A stretch of DNA of 17,959 nt from DASRCB01 sp035653295 (GTDB taxonomy: Bacteria; Acidobacteriota; Terriglobia; Bryobacterales; Bryobacteraceae). This document shows positions 14,516 through 17,959 of this stretch, piece by piece; within the stretch, counting starts at the first letter, position 1, and the number at the start of each line of letters is the position of its first letter. The position numbers were made by a program, and so were the translations under genes. Location of the stretch: the NCBI GenBank assembly GCA_035653295.1, contig DASRCB010000293.1, positions 1 to 17,959 on the forward strand. Reading direction: 5' to 3'. The notes under the pieces are model-generated. The model ran no database searches. It saw only the letters and a program-made list of their open reading frames with translations, and was not told the origin of the DNA.

Positions 14516-14880
14516 TTGTCAATGAAGAGAGCGCGGTTTCGACTGCCGATTTAGTAAAGAGCCAGGGCACAGCGGTGCAGGAATACCGCCCGGCTGAAGA
14601 CTCCTCCGGCCCCATGCCGTTGTTCTCGCACGATGAAGGCGAGGAACTGCGGCGCCGGTGGACCGATGTCCAGACCCGGTTCGTCGATGATCCCACCGGC
14701 TCGGTGAAAGCGGCCGACGAGCTCGTGGCCGCAACCATTCGCCGCCTGACCGAGGTTTTCGCCGACGAGCGCAGCCGCCTCGAGAAGGAATGGGGCGCCA
14801 AAGACCAGGTGTCGACGGAAGACCTGCGCCTGGCTTTCCGGCGGTATCGTTCCTTCTTCGATCGCCTGTTATCGATCTGA
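14512..14880 (+). CDS. Small soluble hypothetical protein, paralog of the preceding gene
   Basis: 122 aa, no signal or transmembrane segment. Two blocks match the preceding protein: RWTDVQTRFVDDPTGSVKAADELV (49-72) against its residues 82-105, and VSTEDLRLAFRRYRSFFDRLL (100-120) against its residues 152-172. The RGYPMRDF...DHPAVVQNYR block between them in the paralog is missing here and is replaced by a charged helix (EVFADERSRLEKEWG). The gene therefore looks like a shortened duplicate. GGAGG at 14500-14504 lies 7 nt before the ATG, which overlaps the previous stop (ATGA). The pair is probably translated together and may form a hetero-oligomer; this is inference. Confidence 0.8.
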   Translation: MIVNEESAVSTADLVKSQGTAVQEYRPAEDSSGPMPLFSHDEGEELRRRWTDVQTRFVDDPTGSVKAADELVAATIRRLTEVFADERSRLEKEWGAKDQVSTEDLRLAFRRYRSFFDRLLSI

Positions 14881-14887
14881 GACGGGA

Positions 14888-14930
14888 TTCGGGGCTCGGA
14901 GGCATCCTTCGAGCTCCGATTTTCCCCGAA
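14888..14930. terminator. Putative bidirectional terminator between convergent genes
   Basis: Outer arms TTCGGGG (14888-14894) and CCCCGAA (14924-14930) enclose inner arms TCGGAG (14896-14901) and CTCCGA (14914-14919), with TTTT at 14920-14923. An alternative stem pairs 14895-14901 with 14907-14913. It fills the 52-bp gap between the stop at 14880 and the opposing stop at 14933. Confidence 0.5.
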
Positions 14931-14932
14931 CT

Positions 14933-16744
14933 TCAGGCGGTTTCTGTTCTGGCCTCGCCCTCGCCCTCAGCGTTCCTGCTCAGACTAAACTTCTTCATCT
15001 TGTAGCGCAGCGCGTCGCGGCTGATGCCCAGCAGCACGGCGGCGCGGGTCTGATTCCAGTTCGCGGTTTCGAGCGCGTTGACCAGCATGGCTCGCTCCGT
15101 CTGCTCCAGAGTGCTGCCGGTTGGGGGCTGCGGACTGGCTGCGGCGACGCCCGGTGCGGCGGGCCTGTCCTGGCGGCGTTCCATCTGCAGGCTCGTGGTG
15201 CGGATCCAGTCCGTCTCCTCGAGGATCATGGCCCGCTCCATCATGTTGCGCAGTTCGCGGACGTTGCCCGGCCAGTCATACGCCACCAGCGCTTCTTCGG
15301 CCGCGCGGGACAGCCCGTGAATCTGGCGGTGGAAGCGCGTGTTGTACATGCGCACGAAGTGGCGCGCCAGCGGGAGTATGTCCTCCGTGCGTTCGCGCAG
15401 CGGCGGCAGCCACACCTGAATCACGTTCAGCCGGTAATAAAGGTCGAGGCGGAACTTGCCCTGGTCGATCGCCTCCACCAGCGTGCGGTTGGTCGCGGCC
15501 ATGACGCGCAGATCCACCTGGATGTCACGCACGCCGCCGAGGCGCCGGAACTTCTGGTCTTCGAGCACGCGCAACATCTTGGCCTGCAGCACCACAGGCA
15601 TCTCGCCGATTTCGTCCAGAAAAATGGTTCCCCCGGAGGCGACCTCGAGAATTCCCGCCTTGGGCGCGCGCGCGTCGGTAAAGGCCCCCTTCTCGTAGCC
15701 GAATAGCTCGCTTTCCAGCAGCGTCTCCGGAATGGCGGCGCAGTTCAGCGACACGAACGGGCCCGTGCGGCGGTTTCCGACGTGATGCATGTATTTGGCG
15801 ACCACGTCCTTGCCGGCGCCGCTCTCGCCTTCGATGAGAATGGTGGAGGCCTCGCTTTCGGCAACCCGCCGCGCAAAATGAAGCACCTGTTTCATGCGTG
15901 GCGACGCGGCGATCACTCTCACATCTCCCGCGCCGACGGTGTCACGATCGTCGGCCCTTTTCCCGGCCTCCTGCTCCTCGGCTTCGGGCGTGCTTCCCAC
16001 GGCCGCTCCGAAAACAATCACGGCGCCTGAAACTTCTCCCTGATGATCGATGATCGGGGCGACACTCCCGCCCACGATCCGCTGGCCGCCATCCCTCGAC
16101 TGGAGTTGTGCGTCGGCCGGCAACTCCTCTACGGTGCGGTCGGCAAGCACTCGCTCGAGCAGCGACATGGTGGCCTTCCCACCATCGCCGCCGAGCGCGA
16201 AAACCTCATCCACGGGTCGGCCGCGAGCTTCGTCAGCCGTCCAGCCAGTCCAGGCGCCCGCCGCGGGATTGAGCAGTGTGATCGCGCCTGCGCGGTCGAC
16301 CGATATCACGCCCTGGCCGATGGCGCGCAGCGTCGATTCCAGCAGCTCGCCGCGGTCGCGGGTTTTGAGGTCTTCGGCGTGTTTATGCAACGCCATCTCA
16401 ATGCTGGCGTGGAGTTCGCCTTCCTGAAACGGCTTCGTTATGTAGCCGAGCGGCTGCGCCACTTTGGCGCGCTCCAGCGTTTCCGTATCGGCGTGAGCGG
16501 TGAGGTAAATCACCGGGATATTAAAGCGGCTCCGCAGGATGCGCGCTGTTTCCGTGCCGTCTATGTCGCCTTTGATGCGAATGTCCATGAGCGCCAGATC
16601 GGGCGACATCTGCTCCGCGCGGGCGATCGCTTCAGCGCCGCTGCCGACCATATCCACCACCTCGTAGCCGAGGCCGGACAGGATATCGCGCAGGTCCTCG
16701 CCGGTAATGCGCTCGTCTTCGACGATGAGAATGCGGGCAGCCAT
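14933..16744 (-). CDS. Sigma-54-dependent response regulator, REC-PAS-AAA+-Fis
   Basis: 603 aa cytoplasmic transcription activator. Receiver 1-125: acidic D10/E11, phospho-acceptor D54 (LMDIR), T82 and K104 (TKPF). A PAS-type domain follows at about 133-247 (LRAIGQGVISVDRAGAITLLNP). The AAA+ sigma-54 domain is about 276-505: Walker A GESGAGKD (306-313), GAFTDA (353-358) in place of the usual GAFTGA loop, Walker B GGTIFLDEIG (371-380), arginine-finger region FRLDLYYRLN (431-440) and WPGNVREL (491-498). A Fis-type helix-turn-helix ends the protein (NQTRAAVLLGISRDALRYKM, 564-583). It starts 24 bp after the kinase stop, so it is almost certainly that kinase's partner. The PAS between receiver and AAA+ is less common than the NtrC layout. 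Targets are unknown; the site at 5816-5831 is one candidate. Confidence 0.93.
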   Translation of the reverse strand: MAARILIVEDERITGEDLRDILSGLGYEVVDMVGSGAEAIARAEQMSPDLALMDIRIKGDIDGTETARILRSRFNIPVIYLTAHADTETLERAKVAQPLGYITKPFQEGELHASIEMALHKHAEDLKTRDRGELLESTLRAIGQGVISVDRAGAITLLNPAAGAWTGWTADEARGRPVDEVFALGGDGGKATMSLLERVLADRTVEELPADAQLQSRDGGQRIVGGSVAPIIDHQGEVSGAVIVFGAAVGSTPEAEEQEAGKRADDRDTVGAGDVRVIAASPRMKQVLHFARRVAESEASTILIEGESGAGKDVVAKYMHHVGNRRTGPFVSLNCAAIPETLLESELFGYEKGAFTDARAPKAGILEVASGGTIFLDEIGEMPVVLQAKMLRVLEDQKFRRLGGVRDIQVDLRVMAATNRTLVEAIDQGKFRLDLYYRLNVIQVWLPPLRERTEDILPLARHFVRMYNTRFHRQIHGLSRAAEEALVAYDWPGNVRELRNMMERAMILEETDWIRTTSLQMERRQDRPAAPGVAAASPQPPTGSTLEQTERAMLVNALETANWNQTRAAVLLGISRDALRYKMKKFSLSRNAEGEGEARTETA

Positions 16745-16768
16745 GGGTCTTTCTTATTAGAATCGCAC

Positions 16769-17959
16769 TCAGGCCGCGGCGGCAAACGTGAGCCGTACTT
16801 CCGTGCCGGTCCGGGATTCGATCTCGAGTTGCCCATCCACCTGCTGCGCCAGAGTGCGCACCAGTCGGAGTCCCAGCGTCCTCGCCTGAGTCCAGTCCAC
16901 GTCTTTGCGAATGCCGATACCGTCATCGGACACCACCAGCCGCGCCCGTCCGGGTCCCTGGCCCTGAAGCACGATGCGCACCTCGCCGCCGCGCCCTCCG
17001 GGGAACGCGTACTTCAGCGCATTCGAAAGCAGTTCGTTGATGATCAGGCCGCAGGGCACCGCGGCGTCCATGGTCAGCGAGAGCGCCTCCAGGTCGGTTC
17101 TCAGACGGACGTGTTCACCCCGCACGCCATAGGACTGGAACAGATAGGCCGCCAGCTGCCGCACATAGGCCGGGAAGTCCACTCGCGAAAGGTTGTCGGA
17201 CTGATACAGGCTCTCGTGCAGCAGGGCCATGGAATGGACGCGGTTCTGGCTCTCCTGAAATGCGCGGCGCAGCTCTTCATCGTGCACGCCGCGCGACTGC
17301 AGCCCCAGCAGACTGGAGACCACCTGCAGGTTATTCTTCACCCGGTGGTGAATCTCGCGCAGCAGCGACTCTTTTTCGCGCAGCTGGCGAGTGGCCTCCC
17401 TGGCGCGGCGCTCGGCCGACAGGTCGAAGGCGATGCTGTGAATCAGGATGCGATCTTCGCGGCGTATCGGCCGGGCGGTTACCAGCGTATCCAGCAGTTC
17501 GCCCCCTTTGGTCCGGTAGTGCGTAGTGAATTGCACGTGCTGAGCCCCGGGCTTCTTCTCCGCCAAAGCGCTCATCAGGAGGGGGCGGTAGTCGGGCATG
17601 ACCTCGCCGGGCGCGAGGGACGGAACTTCCGCCGGATCATATCCCAGGCGCTGCGCGAACATCCGATTCAGCTCGATAAACCGGTCCTGATCGGGATCGA
17701 TGATGCACACCGACAATGGCGAATTCTCGAACAGATCGCGATAGCGCGCCTCGGCGTCGCGCAGCGCCGTCTCGTTACGTTTGCGTTCCGTAATGTCGCG
17801 GGCAATCTTGGAAACGCCCACTACCCGGCCCTGCGCGTCGCGAACCGGCGAAATAGTGAGCGACACATGCACGATGCGCCCGTCTTTCCTGCGGCGCTCC
17901 GTCTCGAAATGCTCCACCCGCTGACCGGCGCGAATCCTGGCCAGAATATCCGGGATCTC
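16769..17959 (-). CDS. PAS-containing sensor histidine kinase (HisKA_2), 5' end beyond the window
   Basis: 396 residues visible; the frame is open to the right edge, where it reads EIPDILARIRAGQRVEHFET, so an internal GTG at 17917 is not the true start. A PAS tail (HVSLTISPVRDAQGRVVGVS, ending ITERKRNE) is followed by a second PAS at visible residues 74-185. The HisKA_2 phospho-acceptor region is HHRVKNNLQVV (204-214), with the second His (205) next to Arg the likely site. An ATPase domain follows: N-box LIINELLSNALKY (305-317), SDDGIGI (344-350), LGLRLVRTLAQQVDG (362-376). No transmembrane segment is visible in this part, so the visible region is cytoplasmic. It phosphorylates, by inference, the regulator encoded 24 bp downstream. 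The PAS ligand is unknown. Confidence 0.92.
   Translation of the reverse strand, partial: EIPDILARIRAGQRVEHFETERRRKDGRIVHVSLTISPVRDAQGRVVGVSKIARDITERKRNETALRDAEARYRDLFENSPLSVCIIDPDQDRFIELNRMFAQRLGYDPAEVPSLAPGEVMPDYRPLLMSALAEKKPGAQHVQFTTHYRTKGGELLDTLVTARPIRREDRILIHSIAFDLSAERRAREATRQLREKESLLREIHHRVKNNLQVVSSLLGLQSRGVHDEELRRAFQESQNRVHSMALLHESLYQSDNLSRVDFPAYVRQLAAYLFQSYGVRGEHVRLRTDLEALSLTMDAAVPCGLIINELLSNALKYAFPGGRGGEVRIVLQGQGPGRARLVVSDDGIGIRKDVDWTQARTLGLRLVRTLAQQVDGQLEIESRTGTEVRLTFAAAA

Overview
The window is GC-rich, gene-dense bacterial chromosome. Its gene content points to the Acidobacteriota, most likely a Solibacter/Bryobacterales-type soil organism. The main evidence is the 836-aa FtsX-type orphan permease at 8058-10568 (the acidobacterial duplicated orphan permease, ADOP, architecture), supported by many exported proteins with twin-arginine or Sec signals and by secreted hypothetical families. 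This placement is inferred from family content, not from a marker gene. I see no rRNA, tRNA, CRISPR, insertion sequence or phage gene, so the window reads as ordinary chromosome rather than a mobile island.

Left part (1-5850). The last 17 codons of a rightward gene (1-54) converge on a leftward five-gene unit: signal-peptide TPR-type protein (5787), second TPR protein (4780), [2Fe-2S] subunit (3531) and molybdopterin subunit (3059) of a xanthine-dehydrogenase-family hydroxylase, and a Tat-exported polysaccharide deacetylase (957). The last three genes overlap at stop/start codons. A good match to a sigma-54 promoter (5816-5831, minus strand) lies in the right place to drive the unit.

Middle (5788-10568). 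A 315-bp divergent gap leads into a rightward pair: an exported c-type cytochrome (6103) and a sorbosone/glucose-dehydrogenase-type beta-propeller (6713). Together they look like a periplasmic dehydrogenase and its electron acceptor. The ADOP permease follows. A leftward trio (12688 to 10572) converges on it: a secreted protein with kinase-like motifs, a small membrane-anchored protein, and a FabG-like reductase, joined by a 12-bp gap and a TAATG overlap.

Right part (12689-17959). A short AT-rich divergent spacer separates the kinase-like gene from a DUF3300 protein (12805). Next come two paralogous small proteins (13961 and 14512), one membrane-anchored and one soluble, with an ATGA overlap. 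Their leader holds a 17-bp inverted repeat (16 of 17 paired) that buries the Shine-Dalgarno sequence of the first. A hairpin at 14888-14930 separates them from a leftward two-component pair: a PAS/HisKA_2 histidine kinase running off the right edge, and a REC-PAS-AAA+-Fis sigma-54 activator. That activator could in principle act on the sigma-54 site at the left, but nothing in the sequence proves the link.

The most promising points are the Shine-Dalgarno-sequestering hairpin with its paralog pair, the sigma-54 promoter ahead of the molybdenum-hydroxylase operon, and the kinase-like motifs in the secreted protein at 11654-12688.
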